A DNA stretch of 45,411 nt from Clostridium sp. (GTDB lineage Bacteria > Cyanobacteriota > Vampirovibrionia > Gastranaerophilales > Gastranaerophilaceae): contig JAHALR010000013.1 of assembly GCA_018362895.1 (NCBI GenBank), positions 1 to 45,411 on the forward strand, read 5' to 3'. The translations under genes and the position numbers were made by a program. Positions 7,743 to 15,874 of this stretch are shown here, one piece after another (position 1 is the first letter of the stretch; every line of letters starts with the position of its first letter). The notes under the pieces are model-generated. The model was not told the origin of the DNA. It saw only the letters and a program-made list of their open reading frames with translations, and ran no database searches.

Positions 7743-10019
7743 TTAAAGTCTGCTGTGTGATTTTTCAGGTTTAACCACAGGCAAAAGAGAGTTCTGCGGG
7801 TAAAAATCATCCACTATGCCCATAGGTCCTTGTATAATAAAGAATTCTACCATTTCATTGTCCTCAACCCTCAAATCTTCAAATGGTATTTTGACCTCGA
7901 GATAATCTTCAAACACATAGTCCACGCCGTTTTTAATCTGGAGAATCCAAAGGTTGTCCTTTGATGCGTGAGCCAGCTGGGCTGTGAAGTGATAGTTTTT
8001 GTAAAGTGTGATTTTCACCTCGCTGTTGTATGCCTCACGAAGAAGAGGAATATTTGTCTCTGTCTTGTTCACCGTACGTATGGGCGAAGAGGGCATATAA
8101 CCTTCGGTTTTGTTTTTGAAATAGATATAAATCTGGTTAAAGTCCTTGAATCCGTTTTCTTTATCCATTACGAATTTGTTTATATCAAATCTTAGATAGA
8201 GATTGTGTGAATCATAGCCGAAGCAGATTTTGTTAAAGAAGCGTTTTTCCTGCATTGTAGGAGGAGCAGGGATGTCTATACATCCGCCCATGTCCCACTT
8301 TGAGTCAGGATCAGTCCCGGTCAACTCAAAATTGTCAAACGGTGCCGCAGGGTATCTGGAATGTGCCTCGATAAAGTCGCCAAGCGGAGATTCCAGGTAA
8401 GAAGGAATCGGCAAATTGATTGCCCGATAGATATTTTTTAAATGTTCTCTGAACAAATGGTCAAAAATATCATCCTGTCCCGAGTCATTCGGTTCTCCGT
8501 ACCACCAGTACCAGTCAGAAGACTGACAGATCAGAAGTTCCTCCCAGGCCTGTCTCAAAGCTTCTGAATCAAAGTCTTTTGATTTTGAATGTTCTTTTTC
8601 ATACTTCGCCAAAGTGCATCTCGCCTCGTCCATGTATGTCCATGCAAGATTTTTTGTTGGTTCGCCAATCCACAGGAGGAAGTCTCTGTTTATCCAGGAC
8701 CCGGGGGTCAAGTGGTCCAGAGGAAGAGACTTTTCGTCTCGTGAAAGATACTCCGAAACAAGAACAGTTTCGAGTTCTTCATCCTCTTCAATAAGTTTGT
8801 AGAGGGTTTCAAGAAATTCGTGACCGTCGTTTCTGTAATTTTCCCAGCAGTTTTCTCCATCCATTGCAATTGTCAAAAGATGATATTTGTCTGGAGAGTT
8901 TGCGAGTTTTTTCTGTTTTGTTTTGATTCTGTCATAGAGGTCATTCGCGGCTTTCACAGGATCATGATGAGGATATTCAAACCCAATGAGGTTCGGAATA
9001 ACAGCATCTCTGAAAAGAAGGTCAATTTTTTTGCCTTCATAATTGTATTCATAAGCATGACAAAGGTCATACGGATCTTCAAGATAGCCTCTAAAATCTC
9101 TCACAAATTCTTTTTTCAATGTCTGCTCAAGAACACCCTCGTCTGAGATTGACCATTTCACACCCATATCCATAAACAGGCGCAGTGTTTTTTCAGAGAT
9201 ACACTGCTCAGAAGGCCACATGCCTGAAGGACGTTTTCCAAAAATCTGTTCAAATCTGTCAAGTGCAAGCTTGACGTTGATTGCCGCATCCTCTGTCATG
9301 TCAGATTTCAAGCGGGGATATTCAGCATTCGGATTTGCAAAAACAGCATCCTTCATATCCAGAAGCAATGGCATAATCGGGTGATAATAGGGGCTTGTGG
9401 AAATTTCAATTTTTCCTTCGTCCTGATACTTTTTGTAAGACGGAATGATTCGTCTGATGATTTCTCTTTGGATTTCAATTATGTTTTCTCTGTCAGAGAG
9501 GGTGAATTCACCATTTTTCTTCGCAAAAAGTTTTTTGAGTTCAGGAAACTCTTTCCACATCGGGTCAAACCATACGAGGTTGAACCATGCCATTATGTCA
9601 GCATATTCCTGATTCGTAAAATCTTTCACCGAACAGTTCGGATTCTGCATCCTTCTGTCATAGAGTTTTTTGTATTCACTGTATGGAAGGACCATGTTTT
9701 GATAGTTTGCATCAAAAAAGTGGTTGAGGATAAATTCTTTTTCATCGTCAGTCAGTTCATCAACAGGAGTAATTGTCAGGCGGGAATAAATGTCGTGTTC
9801 ACCGTTATAACCATAGTCATAGATAGATGAAATCAACATAGGAACAAGGTTGAAATTCAGCTTTGTTTTCGGAAATTTTTCCAAAATCAAAAGCATATCA
9901 AGATAATCTTTAACCGCACGAAGTCTAACCCAGGGCATAAGATATATGCCGTTTACCTCCGACTTATAAACCGGCTGATGCATGTGCCAGACAAAAGCTA
10001 TCGAAAGTTTTTTACACAT
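7743..10019 (-). CDS. Glycoside hydrolase family 57 alpha-glucan enzyme
   Basis: This 758-residue enzyme belongs to GH57 (alpha-amylase, 4-alpha-glucanotransferase or branching-type activities on glycogen-like glucans). Motif 1 is the N-terminal WHMHQP (11-16). Motif 2 is seen near EISTSPYYHPIMPLL (205-219). The likely nucleophile Glu lies in MWPSEQ (Glu271) and the acid/base Asp in the AMDGEN motif (Asp387). Residues from about 545 onward form a beta-rich C-terminal region resembling a carbohydrate-binding or DUF1925-like module. There is no signal peptide, so it should act in the cytoplasm, plausibly on storage glucan. It stands alone; a gene-free stretch of about 140 nt separates it from the divergent gene at 10161. 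The exact activity cannot be read from sequence. Confidence 0.9.
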   Translation of the reverse strand: MCKKLSIAFVWHMHQPVYKSEVNGIYLMPWVRLRAVKDYLDMLLILEKFPKTKLNFNLVPMLISSIYDYGYNGEHDIYSRLTITPVDELTDDEKEFILNHFFDANYQNMVLPYSEYKKLYDRRMQNPNCSVKDFTNQEYADIMAWFNLVWFDPMWKEFPELKKLFAKKNGEFTLSDRENIIEIQREIIRRIIPSYKKYQDEGKIEISTSPYYHPIMPLLLDMKDAVFANPNAEYPRLKSDMTEDAAINVKLALDRFEQIFGKRPSGMWPSEQCISEKTLRLFMDMGVKWSISDEGVLEQTLKKEFVRDFRGYLEDPYDLCHAYEYNYEGKKIDLLFRDAVIPNLIGFEYPHHDPVKAANDLYDRIKTKQKKLANSPDKYHLLTIAMDGENCWENYRNDGHEFLETLYKLIEEDEELETVLVSEYLSRDEKSLPLDHLTPGSWINRDFLLWIGEPTKNLAWTYMDEARCTLAKYEKEHSKSKDFDSEALRQAWEELLICQSSDWYWWYGEPNDSGQDDIFDHLFREHLKNIYRAINLPIPSYLESPLGDFIEAHSRYPAAPFDNFELTGTDPDSKWDMGGCIDIPAPPTMQEKRFFNKICFGYDSHNLYLRFDINKFVMDKENGFKDFNQIYIYFKNKTEGYMPSSPIRTVNKTETNIPLLREAYNSEVKITLYKNYHFTAQLAHASKDNLWILQIKNGVDYVFEDYLEVKIPFEDLRVEDNEMVEFFIIQGPMGIVDDFYPQNSLLPVVKPEKSHSRL

Positions 10020-10160
10020 TTTCCCACTCGACTATCTATGGAAATATTGTAACATATTCACAAATTTATACAATATATATGAATTACATATAAAAAGGTT
10101 TAAAACCTACACAGCCGTGGAATTTATAAAGTGGAAGAAACATTAAAAACAAGGCATAAA

Positions 10161-11054
10161 ATGACAGAATTATCAAAGACCGAACTTTTTACGGTTGCCG
10201 CAGGTGACAAAACAAAGCCGGCTCAAACAACAGAGAAAAAGGAAACAAAAGAAAATTTCTGGACAGTTGCAAAAGCCTCCGGAGAGTTCAAGAATACAAA
10301 TATCGATGAATATCAGGTTCAGCCAGCTGCTCGTGATGCAACATACGTTGCACCAAAGGTTCTACCCGAGGTGGAAAATGTAAAAAAAGCAACAAAAGAA
10401 GAAGCTGAAAAAGTTCTTGAAAGAAAGCCCAGAGACGGAAAAACAGCTTACATTGATGATTACAAAGACTACAAACCAAAAGATGAAGCCAAATATAACA
10501 AGGTCCTAAAACATGTTTCAAAAAAAGCAAGCGGCGAAAAAGCTCATGGCATAGCAAACATGGTATGTTCTTTGTCTGAAAAATACGGCATTGACCCTGA
10601 AATTACCGTCGCTATTCTTGAAAAAGAAACAGGCGGATATAATTTTAAAGATTCTGTAATGGTAAATCCCGGCAAACAATACAAAGGGGTAATGCAGGTC
10701 GACAAAACAACAATCGAATGTATGTACGCTGACGGTGATGCCTGGAAAAAGATGAAGTCAGGCACAAGAAAAGCTATTCTTTCATACGACCACAGGCATT
10801 TCAAAGCTGATGACGAAAGAATTGCAGAGCTGAAGAAAAAATATCCGACAGAAGATGCACTATATCAAGCTATCCAAAAAGATGTCTCTTTGGGTGTAGA
10901 AGTTGGGATTATGGCATACAAAGGCAAGCTGAGCAGAGCCAAAGGTGACACAAGAAAAGCTCTGGCACAATACTGCGGAAGCCAGTACAAATTGCCGCCC
11001 GATTCAACAGCAGTCAGAAAAATCTGGCCTCTTCCGGAATACAAAGAAGTCTAG
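10161..11054 (+). CDS. Lytic transglycosylase-like protein (SLT fold)
   Basis: The C-terminal half carries an SLT/lysozyme-like pattern: KYGIDPEITVAILEKETGG (about 141-159), where Glu156 followed by Thr matches the catalytic 'ES' position, and GVMQV (176-180) matches the family 'GlmQi' motif. Such enzymes cleave peptidoglycan glycan strands. The N-terminal 120 residues are charged, repetitive and apparently disordered, and no signal peptide or lipobox is visible, which is unusual for a cell-wall enzyme. I chose the ATG at 10161, which has AAGG 6 nt upstream, over the GTG at 10131, which has no clear site. The gene ends 15 nt from the convergent TPR gene. Confidence 0.75.
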   Translation: MTELSKTELFTVAAGDKTKPAQTTEKKETKENFWTVAKASGEFKNTNIDEYQVQPAARDATYVAPKVLPEVENVKKATKEEAEKVLERKPRDGKTAYIDDYKDYKPKDEAKYNKVLKHVSKKASGEKAHGIANMVCSLSEKYGIDPEITVAILEKETGGYNFKDSVMVNPGKQYKGVMQVDKTTIECMYADGDAWKKMKSGTRKAILSYDHRHFKADDERIAELKKKYPTEDALYQAIQKDVSLGVEVGIMAYKGKLSRAKGDTRKALAQYCGSQYKLPPDSTAVRKIWPLPEYKEV

Positions 11055-11069
11055 CTGCATTAAAAAAAT

Positions 11070-11555
11070 TTATTTTATATATTTTTGAAGCAAAAGTTTT
11101 TTCAACGCTCGTGCATTCACTGCCTCAGGTTCTATCTCAAGAAGTTTTTCAAGGTAATCAAGAGCTTTTTTATAGTTGCCCAGTTTTTTATGTGCAGCTG
11201 CCATTGCAAAAAGTGCATCAAGAAATTTTTCGTCCAGTTCAAGTGCTTTTTCAAGATCTGTAACAGCAGAAGCAACATCAGGCTCTTTTATATCTTTTCG
11301 TGAAAGGGTGATTTTCGCACGGTTATAATAAGCATCCGTCATTTTTTCATTCAGCTGCAAAGCCTTTGTATAATCCAGCATTGCTTCATCAAAATGCTCA
11401 AGTGCCTGATGGGCAACAGCCCTGTAAAAGTAAGAAATTTCCCAATCGTTTTTCAAATCAATGGATTTGTTTATATTCTCGATTGCGTTTTCGAATTTTC
11501 CGCTTCTTATATCAAATATTCCGTTGTCCAAATATGTTTTGTAATCTTCAGTCAT
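11070..11555 (-). CDS. Tetratricopeptide repeat protein
   Basis: This 161-residue protein is made almost entirely of four TPR units, about residues 5-38, 39-72, 73-112 and 113-146, with the usual small and aromatic positions (for example 'AYYNRAKITLSR' and 'ALFAMAAAHKKLGNYKKALDYLEKLLEIEP'). TPRs are protein-interaction scaffolds; the partner is unknown. No signal peptide or membrane helix is present. Confidence 0.88.
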   Translation of the reverse strand: MTEDYKTYLDNGIFDIRSGKFENAIENINKSIDLKNDWEISYFYRAVAHQALEHFDEAMLDYTKALQLNEKMTDAYYNRAKITLSRKDIKEPDVASAVTDLEKALELDEKFLDALFAMAAAHKKLGNYKKALDYLEKLLEIEPEAVNARALKKLLLQKYIK

Positions 11556-11644
11556 TTTATAATTATATTACAAAATTAATAGCAATTTCTTTTTCTTAAA
11601 TGTTTTTATATAATTAAGGTTAGTTTTAGTTTACGGAATTTCAG

Positions 11645-12826
11645 GTGGATAGCATTTCAACTATTAACAAAATAGGCAAAATTCTCAACAGCAAGTACAG
11701 CCGCATGGCTCCTGTCGCAGCAAAATGGTTTCAGTCTACGCCTGCGGATTTGACAAAATTTAAGCTGGAAAGACTTGCAAACACCGATACAGCGTCTTTT
11801 ACAACCGCAAAGAAAGTAGTTAACTCTTCCATTGAAAAAACGGATTTTGCCAAAAAGCTTGAAGCAGTTGTGGACAAATACAACCGCTCAAAGCTTGCTT
11901 CTGCAATAAAAAGAAAACGAACAACAGAGTTTCTGCACAACTGGAAAGACTCATACGGAATAAAAAACTCAAAAGGTGTTTATCAAAATGCAATTGATGA
12001 GTTGACAAAACAAAACGGGCCGCTCGACAATTATTTGAAAACTGTTTTTCCGAACATCAGCCCCGCAACAGCAAAAAATGCAAAGAGTCTACTCACAAAA
12101 TATCTTGAAAAAAATCTTGACATATATTCTTATGAAAGACTTGAAGATATTCTAAAAGGTTTTTCAACCCAGATTCAAAAAAGCGGCAAAAACCCCGTTA
12201 TTTATGTTCCGAATGAAGAAAAAAGCTATGGTATAATTGCCGAGATATATAAAAAGATTAACCCTGATGCAAGAGTAATCACAGGTTGGAAAAATTTGAT
12301 AGAATATTCTTCAAAAAATCCGAACACAAATGTAGCAATTCTTGATGACTGTATAATGAGCGGAAAATCGGTTGAAGATGTATACAACTCAATTCGTCAG
12401 AGCTGCAAAGGCGTAAAAGACATTGACTTTTTCGCCTGTACTGCCTGTGAAAGAGGTATCAATCAGCTCAAAGCAAATATTCCTCAAGCAGGAATTCACT
12501 ACGACGGTTCTTTAAGAAAGACTCTTGAAGAATCCGACTTCTTCAAAGAGCTTGCTATCATTGTTAATGGCAAAGAAAAAACGGTTCAGCAGGATTTTCT
12601 GAAAACTCTTCTCAGATGCCAAGACACCACTCAGGGATTTTCCACAGGAAGTGCTGTGATGTTTCCCTACATGGCACCAAACAATAACAGTATTTTCGCA
12701 GCTAAAATGATAGAGTCTCTTTTCTCGGGGCCGCGTTATGCTATCAAAAATTGTGAAAAACTGGCTGTTTCAAAAGAAGGATATCTTGAATATCCTCCAA
12801 GATGGCTCGCAAATTTATTATATTAA
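11645..12826 (+). CDS. Phosphoribosyltransferase-like protein
   Basis: This 393-residue protein has a helical N-terminal half of unknown role and a middle segment resembling a type I phosphoribosyltransferase. 'NTNVAILDDCIMSGKSVEDV' (about 224-243) has the strand-DD-x4-G pattern of a PRPP-binding loop, preceded by a Rossmann-like strand pair near 178-212. Substrate-specifying residues are not recognisable and the call is by motif only. The start is probably the GTG at 11645, with weak CAGG-type spacing; an internal ATG at 11705 is an alternative. It heads a plus-strand series with the genes at 12839 (12-nt gap) and 13563. Confidence 0.55.
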   Translation: MDSISTINKIGKILNSKYSRMAPVAAKWFQSTPADLTKFKLERLANTDTASFTTAKKVVNSSIEKTDFAKKLEAVVDKYNRSKLASAIKRKRTTEFLHNWKDSYGIKNSKGVYQNAIDELTKQNGPLDNYLKTVFPNISPATAKNAKSLLTKYLEKNLDIYSYERLEDILKGFSTQIQKSGKNPVIYVPNEEKSYGIIAEIYKKINPDARVITGWKNLIEYSSKNPNTNVAILDDCIMSGKSVEDVYNSIRQSCKGVKDIDFFACTACERGINQLKANIPQAGIHYDGSLRKTLEESDFFKELAIIVNGKEKTVQQDFLKTLLRCQDTTQGFSTGSAVMFPYMAPNNNSIFAAKMIESLFSGPRYAIKNCEKLAVSKEGYLEYPPRWLANLLY

Positions 12827-12838
12827 AGGAAGTTTAAA

Positions 12839-13504
12839 ATGACAGAGATTAAAAGTACCCCATTAAAATTTTATACGCTTCTACCCTCTTTCAAAGCACA
12901 TGTCTCAGAAGAAAAGGAACAGATGCTTCCAAAAGACATTGCCAATATTCTTGAAAATATAAAAAATGCAGATTCTTATCAGAAATATTGGGACATAATT
13001 GATTCTGAATTAGCAAAAAATCCAAAGTTTGAAAAGCTTGATGATGAAACATTCAAAAAAGGGGAATATTACATAAAAACCTCTACAAATTTTGATTCGG
13101 AATATGACAAAACTATCTTAAATGCCCTCAAAGAAAAAGGAATCTCAATTGCACCGGAGTTTATAGAAACTGCCTCATCCAAAGAAGGCTTCTCGCTCAC
13201 TGTTTTAAAGATTAAAGGGACAAAAAGCGGTGATTTAATTGACTATACAAAAGCTCAGCATCTTCTCTCGGACAAAGAAAAACAAGAAGTCTACACTCAG
13301 CTTCAAAAGCTGACAAAACTCGGGATTGTAAACGTTGACATACTTGAAGGCAACTCTTTGAAAATCACTCCAGACAAGCCTCACAGAGTTATTTCAGAAA
13401 GCTGGCGCAACCTCTGTCCTGTTGAAGAATATACTACTGATTCACTACAAAAGCCCAGGTTGATTATTCTCGAAAAGATTCACAGCAAACTTTTCAAAAA
13501 TTAA
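12839..13504 (+). CDS. Hypothetical protein with N-terminal PSFKA motif
   Basis: This 221-residue acidic protein begins with a short Thr/Leu-rich stretch and a PSFKAHV motif, similar to the lineage-typical F-K motif at 6901-7665. The body is mixed alpha/beta. Residues near 155-195 (KLTKLGIVNVDILEGNSLKI) faintly recall the catalytic-loop layout of kinase folds, but the diagnostic His-x-Asp and Asp-Phe-Gly residues are missing, so I do not call it a kinase. It starts 12 nt after the PRTase-like gene, with AGGAAG upstream of the ATG, so the two are one operon. Confidence 0.55.
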   Translation: MTEIKSTPLKFYTLLPSFKAHVSEEKEQMLPKDIANILENIKNADSYQKYWDIIDSELAKNPKFEKLDDETFKKGEYYIKTSTNFDSEYDKTILNALKEKGISIAPEFIETASSKEGFSLTVLKIKGTKSGDLIDYTKAQHLLSDKEKQEVYTQLQKLTKLGIVNVDILEGNSLKITPDKPHRVISESWRNLCPVEEYTTDSLQKPRLIILEKIHSKLFKN

Positions 13505-13562
13505 CATTCATGCAAAAAATATTATTCAGCTGTTTTAAAAACAACACAAACGGATTACACCT

Positions 13563-14444
13563 ATGGAAAAGATTACAGAAAGCAAATTTTACATAAACCA
13601 ACAAACCCGTACAATGAACAAGAAGCCCCGCACCGGAGTATTTCGTACGGCTGAAATCAATTCTGACATTCTTGACATACGCTCAAGAGGACAATATCCC
13701 GCCAACGTTTTGAGTAATTTTTCCAAAACAAATTTCGTCTTTGACGGAGTCAGAATTAATTCAATTGAGGGCTTTTTACAAGCTTTAAAAGTTAAAGATA
13801 CCAATACACAGGAAAAGCTCTGTGCTCTAAACGGGTTCGAAGCAAAAAAAGCATCAAAAGCCATCAAAAGATCCAAAAATGATATTCTTCTTTTCTGGAA
13901 TGGAGAAACTTTCCGCAAAGATTCAAATCAATACAAAGAACTTTTGAAAAAAGTGGTTGAGCTTCGAGAAAAAAAACCGGAGGCACCTTTTGAATTCGAG
14001 GGCAAAAAAATTGCATCGGTGAACTCCTTCCTGCTTGCACTCAAAGTTCCTGACCCACAAAAACAAGAAGAGCTTTGTGCTCTTCCTCTTGAAAAAGTAA
14101 AAGAAGCAGCTAAATCAATTGACCCTATTTATGACACAAGAACTCTTTACTGGAAGGGACAACCGATTCAAAGAACATCTCCAAAATATTTAAAACTCCT
14201 GGAAAAGCTATACAATACAAGATTTAAAGAAGACATAACCTTCAGAAATGCAATCCGTTTTTCAAAACATTTTCAGCATCTGACTCACTCTATCGGAAAG
14301 CAGGATGCAGCTGAAACAATTCTTACAGAAAAAGAGTTTATTTCTCTCATTGAAAAAATGCAAAAGAAAGACAATTATTTTTACAAAGTAAAAGACTTAA
14401 TGCTCTTCAACATTGTCAAAAAAGTTATGTCAGTTGTAATCTAA
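13563..14444 (+). CDS. Tandem NADAR/YbiA-like protein
   Basis: This 293-residue protein contains two copies of a YbiA/NADAR-like unit. NADAR proteins are N-glycosidases acting on riboflavin intermediates or ADP-ribose-type substrates. Unit 1 (about 50-138) has SNFSKTNFVFDG followed by SIEGFLQALK, where Glu69 matches the conserved Glu of the YbiA 'SEHYFQAQK' motif. Unit 2 (about 142-270) has SVNSFLLALK, with Asn154 in place of that Glu, and the family-like ending LTHSIGKQDAAETILTEKEF. So one unit retains the key residue and the other has lost it. An alternative ATG at codon 18 exists. The family call is by motif and is moderately sure. Confidence 0.6.
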   Translation: MEKITESKFYINQQTRTMNKKPRTGVFRTAEINSDILDIRSRGQYPANVLSNFSKTNFVFDGVRINSIEGFLQALKVKDTNTQEKLCALNGFEAKKASKAIKRSKNDILLFWNGETFRKDSNQYKELLKKVVELREKKPEAPFEFEGKKIASVNSFLLALKVPDPQKQEELCALPLEKVKEAAKSIDPIYDTRTLYWKGQPIQRTSPKYLKLLEKLYNTRFKEDITFRNAIRFSKHFQHLTHSIGKQDAAETILTEKEFISLIEKMQKKDNYFYKVKDLMLFNIVKKVMSVVI

Positions 14445-14547
14445 CACCTGGCAATTTGCCTCCTTGTTGATTGCCCTCCTATCTGATAAAAATTTCACAA
14501 CAAAGGTTTAAGATATTGTGTGGCAAAACAAAAAACGGAGACCTTTT

Positions 14548-14808
14548 ATGACATTCCACACTATTGAAAAAATCAAAAACCTGATTGAATTCAACGATGA
14601 AGCCGTTAACACAAAAATTCTCGCAAAGTCAGACAACAATCTTGCACTTCTTGGTGCATTAAAAAAAGATCAACTCATGCCAGAGCATATTTCTCCCGTT
14701 GATGCATTTATTTTCATTATTGAAGGAGAAATTGAATTCACAATCTATGAAAATCCAAACACAGAAGAGCAAACACCCCGTATAAGTAAACTTCTGATAA
14801 AAGATTAA
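14548..14808 (+). pseudogene. Cupin-domain protein, 3'-truncated
   Basis: The first 60 residues read as a small single-domain cupin: 'MPEHISPVDAFIFIIEGEIEF' (about 44-64) is the first cupin strand pair. Small cupins of this type usually run on to a second conserved box ('KKGE-x-F... H'), but here the reading frame stops at LLIKD, just where that box should begin. The stop falls inside a 25-nt sequence repeated on the far side of the next gene, so the 3' end was most likely lost when the island arrived. The ATG at 14548 has GGAG 8 nt upstream and is preferred over a GTG at 14518. It could instead be a naturally short cupin. Confidence 0.6.
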
Positions 14809-14822
14809 AAGCTCAATAAGAT
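14798..14822 (+). repeat. Direct repeat copy 1 flanking the CAT-like gene
   Basis: TAAAAGATTAAAA followed by GCT and CAATAAGAT matches 15527-15551 at 22 of 25 positions, in the same orientation. The copy overlaps the stop codon of the truncated cupin. The pair brackets a 704-nt segment containing only the acetyltransferase gene. Confidence 0.75.
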
Positions 14823-14856
14823 AGATATTTTATATAAAAATTTTTAATTCTAAAAA

Positions 14857-15495
14857 TTAGTTTTCAAAAGAATTTAGTAATTCTTGCAATTCAATGAAAA
14901 ATCTTGAAAGGTGATAACCATTGGCAGCAGCATGGTGGATATTAAATGAAAATGGGAGTGTTATTTTTCCGTTTTTTTCAATATATTTTCCCCAGGTAAT
15001 TACTGGAGCTAAATATTTTCCTTCATCAAAAACGTGTATATCAAAACTTTTATAATTTATCCAAGGTAAACAGGAAACATTAAAAACATTTGGAGGAACA
15101 TTTTTAAAATCAAAAGCTCTACAATCTTTGTATTTATCAATAGTATTCACAAAGTTATTATGAAAAACTTCTAATTTTTCATTATATTCAACTACGAATA
15201 AAGCACACATTTCATCTTCTTTGAAAAAATGTGTAAAATATGGATAAATCACATCATATACTCCAACGTGATTATTTTCATCCCAGCCTAATCTAAATTC
15301 TTCATGAGCATTGACAATTTTAGATACTGCCCACATAAAAGAAGGATAAAACCTGTAACCTTTAGATTTTATATAAGGTAGAAATTCAGTTATATCAATA
15401 TCGCATGTTATACTAAGAACATTACGTAAATTATTAATATAATGCCAAAATAAACTATATCTTTTCCAATTTTTATCTTTTATTTCAAATTTCAT
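14857..15495 (-). CDS. Chloramphenicol acetyltransferase-like enzyme (CatA type)
   Basis: This 212-residue protein has the size and layout of a trimeric type A CAT, which transfers acetyl from acetyl-CoA to a hydroxyl of its acceptor. Signature segments are WKRYSLFWHY (10-19), SCLPWI (141-146, matching the conserved Ser) and NIHHAAANGYH (185-195), where His188 aligns with catalytic His195 of CAT III. The family's structural Asp in HHxxxDG is replaced by Asn192, so activity on chloramphenicol is uncertain. The gene lies between two 25-nt direct repeats, on the strand opposite to the truncated cupin, as a likely acquired cassette. Confidence 0.85.
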   Translation of the reverse strand: MKFEIKDKNWKRYSLFWHYINNLRNVLSITCDIDITEFLPYIKSKGYRFYPSFMWAVSKIVNAHEEFRLGWDENNHVGVYDVIYPYFTHFFKEDEMCALFVVEYNEKLEVFHNNFVNTIDKYKDCRAFDFKNVPPNVFNVSCLPWINYKSFDIHVFDEGKYLAPVITWGKYIEKNGKITLPFSFNIHHAAANGYHLSRFFIELQELLNSFEN

Positions 15496-15526
15496 TAAAT
15501 TTATCCTACTATAAAGAAGTTTATGT

Positions 15527-15551
15527 TAAAAGATTAAAAATACAATAAGAT
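15527..15551 (+). repeat. Direct repeat copy 2 flanking the CAT-like gene
   Basis: TAAAAGATTAAAA followed by ATA and CAATAAGAT is the second copy of the repeat at 14798-14822, with three adjacent mismatches. It lies 31 nt upstream of the CAT-like start codon, in non-coding sequence. Confidence 0.75.
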
Positions 15552-15757
15552 GCTATTGGCTAGATTTTACATTGTTTATAGCTAATATATTATGCATTTT
15601 CTGTTCAAAAGTAGAGAAGTAGATAATATATTATCCGATATTTCAGAAAAAAATACAACCTAATGAAGTTGTGTTGTATTTTGAGGTAAATGTATGTGGT
15701 TAGGGTGAATAAATTTTTTGCAGGCGGAAGTATATTTTGAATATTGCCGAAATTTTC

Positions 15758-15804
15758 GAACACTTTTTGAACGCTGTTTAAATGTCGATTAAATAGTGTT
15801 TAAA
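15758..15804 (+). repeat. Left inverted repeat, crossover-site-like
   Basis: The 47-nt repeat begins with GAACACTTTTTGAACG. It then has CTGTTTAA and TTAAATAG as imperfect inverted arms (7 of 8) around a 7-nt spacer ATGTCGA, followed by GTGTTTAAA. An inverted copy is at 26095-26141 (36 of 47 identical, with identity in blocks). Two inverted arms around a 7-nt spacer, 70 nt upstream of a tyrosine recombinase gene, is the layout of a recombinase crossover or attachment site. Confidence 0.6.
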
Positions 15805-15874
15805 TTTTGTGTCATTAGACTTTACTTTTTATGGGGAAGAAGCAATCATTGTCTGAGATTAGACGAGTTTAAAA

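Larger units (their letters stand above)
15496..15874. other. Gene-free island junction with palindromes and a hairpin
   Basis: No coding frame is visible here. The stretch holds direct-repeat copy 2, two near-palindromes sharing TAATATATTAT (15583-15593 and 15624-15634, the second within the perfect palindrome GATAATATATTATC at 15623-15636), a 9-bp hairpin (AAATACAAC at 15651-15659 with GTTGTATTT at 15673-15681), and the crossover-like repeat at 15758-15804. It should also hold the promoter of the recombinase at 15875. Confidence 0.6.

Noticed and set aside
12839..13504. Protein kinase fold for the middle gene of the trio
   Set aside because: The resemblance is confined to one faint segment; the catalytic HxD and DFG residues are missing.
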